From assembly GCF_038806765.1 (NCBI RefSeq), contig NZ_CP152389.1:62001-126000 (forward strand): DNA of 64,000 bases, read 5' to 3'. Shown here piece by piece: positions 35,838 to 44,523 of this stretch; within the stretch, counting starts at the first letter, position 1, and each line of letters opens with the position of its first letter. The translations under genes were made by a program, and so were the position numbers. Source of the stretch: Mucilaginibacter sp. CSA2-8R. Its GTDB lineage: Bacteria > Bacteroidota > Bacteroidia > Sphingobacteriales > Sphingobacteriaceae. The notes beneath the pieces were generated by a model. The model was not told the DNA's origin, did no database searches, and worked only from the letters and a program-made list of their open reading frames with translations.

Positions 35838-37250
35838 TTAATTCCAGCCACCACCTAATGAGCGGTACAGATCTGATACGGCGTATAACTGGTCGCGTTT
35901 AATAGAGGCCAGTTCCAGCTCGCTTTGCAGTACATTGCCTTGGGCGGTAATAACCTCCAGGTAATTAGCCAGGCCGTTTTTAAATAGCTGGTTGGCATTT
36001 TGGGTGGCTTGTTGTAAAGTTTTTACCCTGTCGGCTGCAATCTGCTGCTGCTGTTGCAGCTTTTCTAACTTGACAAGGGCGTCCGATACTTCGCCTACAG
36101 CGGTTAACACAGTTTGCCTAAACTGCAACACCGTTCTTTCGCGTGTTATTTTAGCCACCTGGTAGTTAGTGCTTAATACCTTGCGGTTAAGTAATGGCTG
36201 TACCACACTGCCCGTTACAATGCCAAATAACGAGGCCGGTACATTGAACCAGTTACTGGCTTTAAAGGAGTTTATACCACCACCTGCGGTAATCCGCAAG
36301 GCAGGGTACATTTCGGCCTTAGCAAGCCCCACATTGGCATTGGCAACAGTTAAATCAAGTTCTGCACTTTTTACATCCGGGCGGCGGCTTAATATGGCCG
36401 ATGGTACGCCGGCAGTAACCGGGGCCGCAACGGTCATTTGTGTAAGGGCAGTTGCCCGGTCAACACCCGAAGGTAGCCTGCCTGCTAAAACGCTCAGTGC
36501 ATTTTCCTGAAGGGTGATATTTTGTTCAAACTGCGGAATCAGCTTTTGAGCTGCCTGTTGTTGTGCTTGTGCCTGCTGTACAGCCAACAGCGTAACCTGA
36601 CCGGCATCATATTGCAGTTTCACAATGCGCAGGGTACTATCGTTTAAGCGCTCGTTACTTTTGGCAATGTTTAATTGCTCGTCCAACATCAGTAGGTTAT
36701 AATAGCCTTGCGAAACAGCCGCAACAATTTGGGTTTGTATGGCTTTGCGGGCTTCCTGGGTTTGCAGGTATTGGGCCAGGGCCGCCTGTTGCCGGGTACG
36801 GATCTTGCCCCAGATATCGGCCTCCCAAGATAACTGTAAGCTGGCCGAGTAATCTTCGATATGCTTACTGCCAATATTGAACTGGCGGATGCTGACACCG
36901 GTAAGGCTATTGTCAGACGGGCGGTTACTGCTGGCCGACACATTAATACTGGCCTGCGGCACGTAGTCCCATTTTACACGGCGGAACAAAAGATCAGCCG
37001 ATTCAATGTTCTTTAATGCAATTTGCAGATCATAATTTTTACGGATAGCGCTATCCAGTAACTGCTGCAGTGGCCGGTCGGTAAAAAAGCTCCTCCAGGG
37101 TATGTTTGCAATACTGGTAGTATCGTCGGCATGATTGTCGTTTCTGAATGCAGTAGGCAAAGCCGGGGTGGGAGTTACCGTATCTTTAGTAACCTTACAG
37201 GCGCTTAACACTAAGAGTATTAAGGCCGGTAACAAATATTTAGTTTTCAT
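35838..37250 (-). CDS. RND efflux outer membrane channel lipoprotein (OprM/NodT family)
   Basis: This 470-residue trimeric exit duct forms the outer membrane part of the tripartite pump encoded here. The ATG at 37250 begins a lipoprotein signal with lipobox LSAC; the longer frame (from 37340) overlaps the pump gene and has no such signal. Two OEP domains are visible, with long coiled-coil helices rich in Gln and Ala (residues about 190-260 and 395-460). It is the last gene of the operon adaptor-pump-channel, 25 bp after the pump gene. Confidence 0.93.
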   Translation of the reverse strand: MKTKYLLPALILLVLSACKVTKDTVTPTPALPTAFRNDNHADDTTSIANIPWRSFFTDRPLQQLLDSAIRKNYDLQIALKNIESADLLFRRVKWDYVPQASINVSASSNRPSDNSLTGVSIRQFNIGSKHIEDYSASLQLSWEADIWGKIRTRQQAALAQYLQTQEARKAIQTQIVAAVSQGYYNLLMLDEQLNIAKSNERLNDSTLRIVKLQYDAGQVTLLAVQQAQAQQQAAQKLIPQFEQNITLQENALSVLAGRLPSGVDRATALTQMTVAAPVTAGVPSAILSRRPDVKSAELDLTVANANVGLAKAEMYPALRITAGGGINSFKASNWFNVPASLFGIVTGSVVQPLLNRKVLSTNYQVAKITRERTVLQFRQTVLTAVGEVSDALVKLEKLQQQQQIAADRVKTLQQATQNANQLFKNGLANYLEVITAQGNVLQSELELASIKRDQLYAVSDLYRSLGGGWN

Positions 37251-37275
37251 GACTTTGATGAATTGGAAATTGTGA

Positions 37276-40200
37276 TTAATAGTCTTGCAACTGGTAAGGT
37301 TCAGGCTTCGAATGGTCGGCTGATGTATTATTATCGCCATTTAGCACTGCCAAAGGCACTCCGGTAATCCGCTCTTGCAGGCCCTGGAAGATGACAAACA
37401 GTACCGGAATAATAAATAAACCCAGTATTACACCTGATACCATACCACCGGCTGCACTCATACTGATAGAGTGGTTACCCTGCGCCGACGGACCGGTGGC
37501 AATACTCATTGGGAACAAACCAAATACGAATGCCAAAGAAGTCATTATAATAGGGCGTAGCCTGAGCCTGGAAGCTTCCAGTGCCGAGTCGATCAGTCCA
37601 TGGCCGGCTTTGCGACGCTGAACGGCGAACTCCACAATCAAAATGGCGTTTTTGGCCAGCAAGCCAATGAGCATAATCAGGGCTACCTGTACATAAATGT
37701 TATTTTCGATGCCTGTAAGGCCTAATACCACAAACACACCTAATATACCGGTAGGAATAGAAAGGATAACTGCCAAAGGTAACAGGTAACTTTCGTACTG
37801 TGCTGATAATAAAAAGTAAACAAATACTAAACACAAGGCAAACACAATAGCCGATTGTCCGCCCGACGAAATCTCCTCGCGGGTTTGACCCGAAAACTCG
37901 AAGGCAAACCCTTGCGGCAGTTGTTCTTTAGCGGTTTCCTGTATAGCGCGGATGGCATCACCAGAGCTGTATCCCGGCTTAGGGATGGCATTGATCTGTA
38001 TAGAGTTAAACAGGTTATAACGTGATGCCGTTTCTGAACCGTAAACCCGGGTAAGGTTAACCAGCGTATTGATCGGCACCATTTCGCCTTGTTTGTTTTT
38101 AACAAATACACGGTCTATAGAGGCCGGGTCGGTACGGTCGGCAATATCGGCCTGCACCACTACACGATAGTATTTGCCAAAGCGGTTAAAGTCTGACGCC
38201 TGGGCGCTACCGAAGTACGCCTGCATGGTTTGCAGAATATCTTTAACGCTAACACCTAACTGGTTGGCCTTATCATCATTTACTTCTAATTGTAATTGCG
38301 GGTAATCGGCTTTAAAAGAAGTAAAAGCGTAAGCAATCTCCTTTTTCTGCATTAGCTTACCAATAAAGTTATTGGCTATGCCGCTAAATTTGTCCAGTTT
38401 ACCGCCGGTTTTATCCTGCAATACAAAGTCAAGTGCTTCAACGTTACTAAAACCTGGTACAGTCGGGAAACTGAATACAAAAAAGGTACCCCCGCTTACA
38501 GCAGCCAGTTGGCCCCTGATTTCGTTTTGGATAGCTTCGATGTCTTTTACTTTACCACGCTCTTCGTTGGGTTTCAGCAATACGAAAGCTACCGCGGCCG
38601 ATGGGCTGTTAGAATTGGTTAACAGGTTAAAACCTACTATTGACGTAACAAACCTTGATGATGGCAGTGCCCGCAATTTATCTTCGGCAACCTGCAGCAC
38701 TTTGGTAGTGCCATCTAGTGATGTACCTGATGGAGTAGAAACGGATATAGCCACAAAGCCTTGGTCTTCGGTAGGGATAAAGCCCGATTTGGTGGTGCTT
38801 ACCATGTAAACGGTTAACGCAGTTACCACGGCCAGGGCACCCATGCTTAACCATTTGTGTTTAACCAGCAATTTAAGGCCGCCTACATAACGATTGGTAA
38901 TATTATTAAAGGCGGTATTAAAACCAGCATAAAAACGGGTTTTAAAGTTTTGTTTAGTTTTATGCTCTCTGGCAGGTGCATGGTTGCTTTTCAAAAATAA
39001 AGCAGCCAAAGCAGGGCTCAAAGTCAACGCGTTTACGGCCGAAATAACAATGGCGATAGACATGGTAAAGGCAAACTGCCGATAAAATATACCTGTTGAG
39101 CCCGTCATGAAACCAACCGGTAAAAATACCGCTGCCATAACCAGGGTGATAGAAATAATAGCACCGGTAATTTCGTGCATGGCTTTGGTGGTTGCCACTT
39201 TAGGAGCCAGGTGCTCGTGCTCCATCTTGGCGTGTACAGCCTCTACCACCACAATGGCATCATCTACCACAATACCAATGGCCAGTACCAGTGCAAAAAG
39301 CGTAAGCAGGTTGATAGAAAAGCCAAACAGGTTCATAAAAAAGAACGTACCCAAAATAGCTACCGGGACAGCAATAGCCGGAATGAGTGTAGAGCGGAAA
39401 TCCTGTAAAAAGATGAACACTACGATAAACACCAATATAAATGCCTCAACCAACGTATGCTCTACTTGGTTAATAGATTCATCCAGTGCTGTTTTAGTAC
39501 GATAAAATTGGTTGTACTTTATGCCAGCCGGAAAATCTTTCGAGGCTTTTTCCATCACCTTGTCTACCGCAATTTGGATGTCGTTGGCGTTAGATCCGGC
39601 TAATTGAATTAAACCAATAGCAATACCGTCTTTACCGTTTAAGTGGGTAATACTGGAGTACGAATAAGCGCCCAATTCTACGCGGGCTACATCTTTTAGG
39701 TGCAGTATTGAGCCATCAGCATTGGCACGGATGGCAATATTATCGTAATCTTCAGGGCGGGTAAGTTTACCTTTATACTTAATAACGTACTCAAAAACTT
39801 CCTTACTGCGTTCGCCCAGTTTACCCGGCGCAGCCTCCAGGTTTTTATCCTGAATAGCAGCCATTACCTCAGCAGGCGTAATTTTGTAAGCCGCCATTTG
39901 GTTGGGGTTAAGCCATACCCGCATAGAGTAATCTTTTACACCGCCAAAAATAGAAGCCGAACCAATACCCGGAATACGTTTAATTTCGGGAATAATGTTG
40001 ATTTGGGCGTAGTTGGCCACAAAGGTTTGGTCATATTTTTCAGGGTCGTCGGTGTATATACCTACTGCACCAATCAGGCTGTTTTGCTGTTTGGTGGTAG
40101 TAATACCTTGTTGTACCACCTCGGCAGGTAATTGACTGGTAGCCTGGGCCACCCGGTTTTGCACATTTACCGCAGCCTGGTCGGGGTTGGTGCCTTGTTT

Positions 40201-40482
40201 AAAGTAAACGGTAATGGCCAATGAGCCATCGTTACTGGCAGTTGAGCTCATATAGCTCATGTTTTCCACACCGTTGATGGATTCTTCGAGCGATGGAGCA
40301 ACCGAGCGTAATACCGTTTCGGCGTTGGCACCGGGGTAAATAGCGGTAACCAATACCGCCGGTGGCGCAATATCCGGAAACTGCTGCAAAGGCAGTTTGA
40401 ATAAACCCAGCACACCCACAATCACCAGTAAAATGGAGATCACGGTAGAAAGCACTGGCCGTTCTATAAATTTTTGAAACAT
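37276..40482 (-). CDS. RND multidrug efflux pump (AcrB/HAE1 family)
   Basis: This 1068-residue inner membrane proton/drug antiporter has twelve predicted helices in two repeats, each with a large periplasmic loop. The start MFQKFIERPVLSTVISI is typical of HAE1 pumps. The proton-relay Asp pair is in GIVVDDAIVVVEAV on TM4. The periplasmic segment QQFPDIAPPAV and the TM10-11 GLLAKNAILIVEFA are also characteristic. It lies 23 bp after its adaptor and 25 bp before its outer membrane channel. Bacteroidota pumps of this type usually export hydrophobic drugs, detergents or bile-like compounds. Confidence 0.96.
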   Translation of the reverse strand: MFQKFIERPVLSTVISILLVIVGVLGLFKLPLQQFPDIAPPAVLVTAIYPGANAETVLRSVAPSLEESINGVENMSYMSSTASNDGSLAITVYFKQGTNPDQAAVNVQNRVAQATSQLPAEVVQQGITTTKQQNSLIGAVGIYTDDPEKYDQTFVANYAQINIIPEIKRIPGIGSASIFGGVKDYSMRVWLNPNQMAAYKITPAEVMAAIQDKNLEAAPGKLGERSKEVFEYVIKYKGKLTRPEDYDNIAIRANADGSILHLKDVARVELGAYSYSSITHLNGKDGIAIGLIQLAGSNANDIQIAVDKVMEKASKDFPAGIKYNQFYRTKTALDESINQVEHTLVEAFILVFIVVFIFLQDFRSTLIPAIAVPVAILGTFFFMNLFGFSINLLTLFALVLAIGIVVDDAIVVVEAVHAKMEHEHLAPKVATTKAMHEITGAIISITLVMAAVFLPVGFMTGSTGIFYRQFAFTMSIAIVISAVNALTLSPALAALFLKSNHAPAREHKTKQNFKTRFYAGFNTAFNNITNRYVGGLKLLVKHKWLSMGALAVVTALTVYMVSTTKSGFIPTEDQGFVAISVSTPSGTSLDGTTKVLQVAEDKLRALPSSRFVTSIVGFNLLTNSNSPSAAVAFVLLKPNEERGKVKDIEAIQNEIRGQLAAVSGGTFFVFSFPTVPGFSNVEALDFVLQDKTGGKLDKFSGIANNFIGKLMQKKEIAYAFTSFKADYPQLQLEVNDDKANQLGVSVKDILQTMQAYFGSAQASDFNRFGKYYRVVVQADIADRTDPASIDRVFVKNKQGEMVPINTLVNLTRVYGSETASRYNLFNSIQINAIPKPGYSSGDAIRAIQETAKEQLPQGFAFEFSGQTREEISSGGQSAIVFALCLVFVYFLLSAQYESYLLPLAVILSIPTGILGVFVVLGLTGIENNIYVQVALIMLIGLLAKNAILIVEFAVQRRKAGHGLIDSALEASRLRLRPIIMTSLAFVFGLFPMSIATGPSAQGNHSISMSAAGGMVSGVILGLFIIPVLFVIFQGLQERITGVPLAVLNGDNNTSADHSKPEPYQLQDY

Positions 40483-40505
40483 GATGTTGAAGTTTAGTGT
40501 AAGGG

Positions 40506-41642
40506 TTATTTTTTAGTAACGGCAGCAATTTTATCAGCCGGTTTATCTGGGCGTATCACAGCACCTTCCTGTAAGTGGTCAACACCGCTTAATACAATTT
40601 GGTCGCCGGCTTTAAGGCCATTGGTTACCAGGTAATTGTCGCCGCTTTTGCCGCCAACGGTAATTGGTACTCGTTTTACTTTATTGCTGTCGGCCAGGGT
40701 AAACACAAATATTTTATCCTGCATTTCCAATGTGGCCGATTCCGGTACCACCAATACATTATCATGCTGCAGGCTCAGGCGTATTTTGCCGGTATTGCCT
40801 GACCGTAACAAGCCATTAGGATTTACAAAGTTGGCTCTAAGGGTAATGGCTCCGGTAGTTTTATCAAACTGGCCATCAATCATATCAATGTGGCCTGTTT
40901 TAACATAAGCACTGCCATCAGCCAGTAATAAATTTACCGGTGGCAAATGCTTCAACTTGTCTTTTAGCGTCTCGCCGGGATACTGTTCTTTAAAATGCAC
41001 AAAGTCTTTTTCGCCCAGAGAGAAGTACACATGCACGTTATGCACGTCCGACAGTTGGGTAAGTTCCTGTGCATCCTGCGGACTAACAAGGCTGCCTTGC
41101 TTTTTAAGCAAGCGGCCAATGTAACCGCTAACCGGTGCTTTAATTAGAGTATAGCCTAAGTTGATACGCGCTGTTGATACATTGGCTTTGGCCGACTCTA
41201 CATTGGCTTTAGCTACCTGATAGGCTGCCTGCGCATTTTTTAACTGGTAGTCTGATATTACTTTATTGGCTACCAGTGGGGTTAACTTGCTAACGTCGAG
41301 CTGGGCATTGGTTTGCGCTGCTTCTGCTGCGTGTAAGCTGGCTAAGGCATTGTTAAGCGCAGCTCTGAATGGCTGTTCGTTTATTTTAAATATAGGCTGG
41401 CCGGCAGCTACGTAAGCGCCTTCGTCTACATAAACTTTATCAAGCGCGCCGCTAACCTGCGGACGCACTTCAACGTTTACTGTGCCTTCAATAGAGGCCG
41501 GATACTCCTGATAGGTAGTTTGTGTGGCCGAATTTACACTGGCTACCGGTAGTAAGGGTGGCGGAGGTGCCTGGGCAACTTCGGGTTTAGGTTTGCAACT
41601 ATATAAGGTGAGGATGCTGATTGCTAAGATGAGATTTTTCAT
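40506..41642 (-). CDS. RND efflux periplasmic adaptor (AcrA/MexA family)
   Basis: This 378-residue membrane-fusion lipoprotein has lipobox TLYSC near Cys16 followed by a Pro-rich linker. The order is barrel-sandwich half (VEVRPQVSGALDKVYVDEGAYV), helical hairpin (about 100-170, Ala-rich), second lipoyl half (TLIKAPVSGYIGRLLKKQGSLV), beta-barrel and membrane-proximal domain. It is the first gene of the efflux operon; TetR-type operator palindromes lie in the 250 bp upstream. Confidence 0.94.
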   Translation of the reverse strand: MKNLILAISILTLYSCKPKPEVAQAPPPPLLPVASVNSATQTTYQEYPASIEGTVNVEVRPQVSGALDKVYVDEGAYVAAGQPIFKINEQPFRAALNNALASLHAAEAAQTNAQLDVSKLTPLVANKVISDYQLKNAQAAYQVAKANVESAKANVSTARINLGYTLIKAPVSGYIGRLLKKQGSLVSPQDAQELTQLSDVHNVHVYFSLGEKDFVHFKEQYPGETLKDKLKHLPPVNLLLADGSAYVKTGHIDMIDGQFDKTTGAITLRANFVNPNGLLRSGNTGKIRLSLQHDNVLVVPESATLEMQDKIFVFTLADSNKVKRVPITVGGKSGDNYLVTNGLKAGDQIVLSGVDHLQEGAVIRPDKPADKIAAVTKK

Positions 41643-41772
41643 GATGTTGTTGTTTGGCGTAAGTGTGGATATAGGATAAGTTTAATAATTAAGCAATTTG
41701 ATGATTTGATTAATGAGTGGAGCGCTGTCTGAGGCAAGTTGCCAGAACGTTGATTTAATGTTATTAAATCGT

Positions 41773-41785
41773 TTAACAGCGTTAA
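41773..41785. promoter_or_regulatory. Candidate TetR operator (site 3)
   Basis: TTAACAGCGTTAA, one base different from the palindrome TTAACAGTGTTAA found at the two other sites. It lies 131 bp upstream of the efflux operon. Confidence 0.5.
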
Positions 41786-41847
41786 GTTTATGTGACAGGC
41801 AGGTGGGTTTTGTATTCATGATGTTGAGATTTACTTAATTTTTATAT

Positions 41848-41875
41848 TTAACAGTGTTAAATTATCTAACACTGT
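41848..41875. promoter_or_regulatory. Candidate TetR operator upstream of the efflux operon (site 1)
   Basis: The 13-bp palindrome TTAACAGTGTTAA (41848-41860) is followed by a reversed copy of its core so that ACAGTGTTA (41851-41859) and TAACACTGT (41867-41875) form a perfect inverted repeat with a 7-bp spacer. The same element occurs next to the regulator's own start. Confidence 0.65.
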
Positions 41876-41895
41876 ATATTATAGGCAAAAAAAAT

Positions 41896-42498
41896 TTATG
41901 GCGTGATAGATCTGATAATACCGGTTATAGCGTCACGCAATACCTGACGGTTAATATCGTCCGAAGAATTGCGGCCTAAAATATTGATAGAGATTAGCCC
42001 ATGTACTACCGACCAGAAAGTATAATACTTGGTACATATTACATCCGAGTCCATATCCTCAATATGCATTAACTCGCCAATAGCAGGTGTAAATGCATCC
42101 CACGGTAGTTCGGCCTCGGGCAACTGGTTCACTAATTCGCAACAGCAATTAGTAGATACCCCAAACATCACCTGGTACAGTTCTTTGTTATCAAAAGCAA
42201 AATTCCAGTAAGCCAGCCACATGGCTTCTAACTGTTTTGCCGGTGAGCGGTGCTCGGCTTTGGCCTGTTGTAGTTCGCGGTCTAATAATAAAAAGCCTTT
42301 GCGTGTAAGTTCCAGCAGTATGGCTTCTTTGTTCGCAAAATATTCGTAAATGATAGGGGCGGTATATTCAATAACATCGGCAATTTTGCGTAAGCTCAAA
42401 GCCTGCCATCCTTCCTGCTTTACAATTTGCAGGGCGGCATCCAGAATGTTAATCCTGGTTTCTTCTTTTAAGCGTGCTATACGTTCTTTACTTGCCAT
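41896..42498 (-). CDS. TetR-family repressor of the RND efflux operon
   Basis: This 200-residue regulator has an N-terminal helix-turn-helix at about residues 12-55 (INILDAALQIVKQEGWQALS, then LRKIADVIEYTAPIIYEYFANKEAILLEL). The C-terminal part has a TetR_C_33-like ligand-binding domain with a Cys-Cys-Cys-x-Leu patch (NCCCEL, near 118) that might sense oxidants or metals. It lies directly upstream of the efflux operon in the same direction, and a shared palindrome occurs both at its own promoter and before the efflux genes, so autoregulation and pump control are strongly suggested. Confidence 0.93.
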   Translation of the reverse strand: MASKERIARLKEETRINILDAALQIVKQEGWQALSLRKIADVIEYTAPIIYEYFANKEAILLELTRKGFLLLDRELQQAKAEHRSPAKQLEAMWLAYWNFAFDNKELYQVMFGVSTNCCCELVNQLPEAELPWDAFTPAIGELMHIEDMDSDVICTKYYTFWSVVHGLISINILGRNSSDDINRQVLRDAITGIIRSITP

Positions 42499-42505
42499 TG
42501 CTAAT

Positions 42506-42531
42506 CAGTGTAAATCATTTAACACTGTTAA
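42506..42531. promoter_or_regulatory. Candidate TetR operator at the regulator's own promoter (site 2)
   Basis: TTAACACTGTTAA (42519-42531; on the minus strand TTAACAGTGTTAA) with a second arm CAGTGTAAA beginning at 42506. It lies 8 bp before the tetR start codon and immediately downstream of the -7 box at 42533-42540, so it covers the likely transcription start. Confidence 0.65.
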
Positions 42532-42532
42532 G

Positions 42533-42540
42533 CAAATGTA
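42533..42540 (-). promoter_or_regulatory. -7 box of the tetR gene
   Basis: Read on the minus strand it is TACATTTG, a full TAnnTTTG match, 35 bp before the start codon and adjacent to operator site 2. No clear -33 TTG at the ideal distance. Confidence 0.5.
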
Positions 42541-42699
42541 CAACGCCAAATAAATCACCGTTTCATTTAATTGTCATTAAAAATTTAAACTGGTCTTTTA
42601 AATGATAAATAGGCATGTGAAAGGCTGATTTATAGGCTTTATTTTGATGGGATTCCTTTTTTTGACAGTAAGCCAATCAGCATACTGCTCAACTAAACT

Positions 42700-42707
42700 T
42701 ATATTTG
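42700..42707 (+). promoter_or_regulatory. -7 box of gltX, 4 bp before the start codon
   Basis: TATATTTG, a perfect TAnnTTTG box, ends 4 bp before the ATG at 42712. Transcription should start at or next to the ATG, implying a leaderless mRNA. The -33 region is not clear. Confidence 0.5.
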
Positions 42708-42711
42708 TTGC

Positions 42712-44232
42712 ATGTCAAATCAACAAGTAAGGGTGCGTTTTGCACCCAGTCCTACCGGTGGTTTGCACCTGGGTGGTGTACGCACGGTATTATTTAATTA
42801 CCTGTTTGCCCGTAAACACAACGGCACTTTTATCTTACGTATTGAAGACACCGATCAAAACCGTTACGTGGAAGGTGCCGAAGCCTATATATTTGATTGT
42901 TTAAAATGGTGCGGCTTAAATCCTGACGAAAGCGCACTTACCGGAGGCCCATTTGCGCCTTACCGCCAGAGCGAACGCAAACCGCTTTACCGCGAATACG
43001 CCGAAAAACTGGTGATGCATGGCCATGCCTATTATGCGTTTGATACGCCCGAAGAGCTGGAACAAAAGCGCAAAGAGGTACCTAACTTTCAGTACGGTAG
43101 TGCTTACCGTAACGAGATGCGTAACTCTTTGAGTTTGACTGAGCACGAGGTGGAGCAGTTATTGAAAGACGGTACACCGCACGTGGTCCGTATAAAAATG
43201 CCGGAAGATGAAACTATCAGTTTTGTTGATATGCTTCGCGGACCGGTTAGTTTTGATACCAATACGGTTGATGATAAAGTGTTACTAAAGGCTGATAATA
43301 TGCCGACTTACCATTTAGCGGTGGTAGTAGATGATTATTTGATGAAAATTTCGCATGCTTTTAGAGGCGAGGAGTGGTTGCCATCGGCACCGGTGCATCT
43401 GTTATTGTGGGAATATCTGGGTTGGAAAGATAGCATGCCCGAGTGGGCACATCTGCCCTTAATATTAAAACCTGATGGCCATGGCAAATTAAGCAAACGC
43501 GATGGCTCACGTCTGGGCTTTCCGGTTTATGCGATGAGCTGGACCGATCCTAAAACCGGCGAGCTGACACCTGGTTTCCGTGAGTTAGGTTTTTTACCTG
43601 AGGCATTTTTAAACCTGCTGGCGATGTTGGGCTGGAACGATGGTACCGACCAGGAAATATTTACGCTTGATGAATTGGTAAGCAAATTTTCGATGGACCG
43701 GGTGAGTAAAGCTGGTGCTAAGTTTGACTATGAAAAAGCCAAATGGTACAACGCTGAGTGGATTAAAAAGATAGATAGCGACAGATTAGTGGCCGAATGT
43801 AAAGTTGCCTTGCAAAATAAGGGCATCACGGTTGAGAGTGATGAATATCTGGCAAAAGCGATTGAACTGGTAAAAGACCGCTTAGTTTTAATCAACGATA
43901 TTTACGAGCATGCCTGGTACTTTTTTAAGCAACCTGAGGAGTATGATTTAAATGCCGTTAAGCCAAAATGGAACGAGACTAAGACAGAGCTGTTTAAAAC
44001 ATTCATTAAACAAATCGAGGAAACCGAAAATTGGAGTGCGGCCGACTTAGAAAATAACTTTAAGGCTTTAATCGCCGAAAAAGGATTAAAGGCGGGTGAT
44101 GCCATGCTGCCATTACGGGTGATGCTGGTGGGCGGTAAATTTGGTCCGCATGTATTTGACATTGTGGCGCTGTTGGGTAAACAGGAAACTATTGCCCGTG
44201 TAGAGAAAGCTTTGCAAGCTTTTACAGCCTAA
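42712..44232 (+). CDS. gltX: Glutamyl-tRNA synthetase
   Basis: It charges tRNA-Glu with glutamate. The 506 residues show the class I N-terminus RVRFAPSPTGGLHLGG (HLGG acts as the HIGH motif), the LRIEDTD signature near residue 43, the KLSKR motif near 262 and a C-terminal helical anticodon-binding domain. The start is fixed by the conserved VRVRFAPSPTG beginning at residue 6; no upstream coding extension is possible before the -7 box. It is transcribed alone and has a strong terminator. Confidence 0.97.
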   Translation: MSNQQVRVRFAPSPTGGLHLGGVRTVLFNYLFARKHNGTFILRIEDTDQNRYVEGAEAYIFDCLKWCGLNPDESALTGGPFAPYRQSERKPLYREYAEKLVMHGHAYYAFDTPEELEQKRKEVPNFQYGSAYRNEMRNSLSLTEHEVEQLLKDGTPHVVRIKMPEDETISFVDMLRGPVSFDTNTVDDKVLLKADNMPTYHLAVVVDDYLMKISHAFRGEEWLPSAPVHLLLWEYLGWKDSMPEWAHLPLILKPDGHGKLSKRDGSRLGFPVYAMSWTDPKTGELTPGFRELGFLPEAFLNLLAMLGWNDGTDQEIFTLDELVSKFSMDRVSKAGAKFDYEKAKWYNAEWIKKIDSDRLVAECKVALQNKGITVESDEYLAKAIELVKDRLVLINDIYEHAWYFFKQPEEYDLNAVKPKWNETKTELFKTFIKQIEETENWSAADLENNFKALIAEKGLKAGDAMLPLRVMLVGGKFGPHVFDIVALLGKQETIARVEKALQAFTA

Positions 44233-44251
44233 TACATTGTTGTAAAATAAT

Positions 44252-44286
44252 AAGGCCCGGTTTGCTTTCATGCAAGCCGGGCCTTC
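44252..44286 (+). terminator. Terminator after gltX
   Basis: Fourteen-bp stem AAGGCCCGGTTTGC / GCAAGCCGGGCCTT (one G-U pair), 6-nt loop, then a T-rich stretch. Confidence 0.85.
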
Positions 44287-44303
44287 GTTGTAAATGTCTT
44301 TTG

Positions 44304-44450
44304 TTAGTTTTCCTTCCGGTTTTGCAGGCTGTTGATTATAAATCCGATAATTAGCCCAATGGCAAGGCCAACAACTAATTTACGTGTAGCAATACCAAGG
44401 GCAAGACCAAGTATCAGGCCGATGGCGATATAATTTCTTTTAATTTTCAC
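44304..44450 (-). CDS. Small glycine-rich membrane protein (48 residues)
   Basis: A short open frame starts with GTG at 44450 (an in-frame TTG lies 9 bp upstream) and ends at TAA 44304. It encodes a basic N-terminus (KIKRNYIA), two hydrophobic stretches with spaced glycines (IGLILGLALGIAT and VVGLAIGLIIGFIIN) separated by RKL, and a charged tail NRKEN. The pattern fits a hairpin of two helices with glycine-zipper packing, inserted in the inner membrane. I do not recognise a family. It lies between two terminators, so it would need its own promoter. Coding is inferred from the membrane-like composition and lack of any other feature there. Confidence 0.55.
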   Translation of the reverse strand: MKIKRNYIAIGLILGLALGIATRKLVVGLAIGLIIGFIINSLQNRKEN

Positions 44451-44468
44451 TCTAATCAATAATATAAA

Positions 44469-44500
44469 AAATCCCATCAGGTTTTATGTTGATGGGATTT
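44469..44500 (-). terminator. Terminator after the molybdenum oxidoreductase operon
   Basis: A perfect stem AAATCCCATCA / TGATGGGATTT with a 10-nt loop; on the minus strand it is followed by T-rich sequence. It lies 24 bp after the stop of the catalytic subunit gene. Confidence 0.8.
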
Positions 44501-44523
44501 AATCTTAATTATTTGGTGATACG

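Noticed and set aside
37251..37340. N-terminal extension of the outer membrane channel gene overlapping the pump gene
   Set aside because: The lipoprotein signal begins only at 37250; the extension would overlap the upstream gene and bury the signal peptide.
39107..39505. Long open frame on the plus strand inside the efflux pump gene
   Set aside because: It is antisense to a well-conserved AcrB-type gene and its composition (runs of Thr, Ser and Ile) is what the complement of membrane helices gives.
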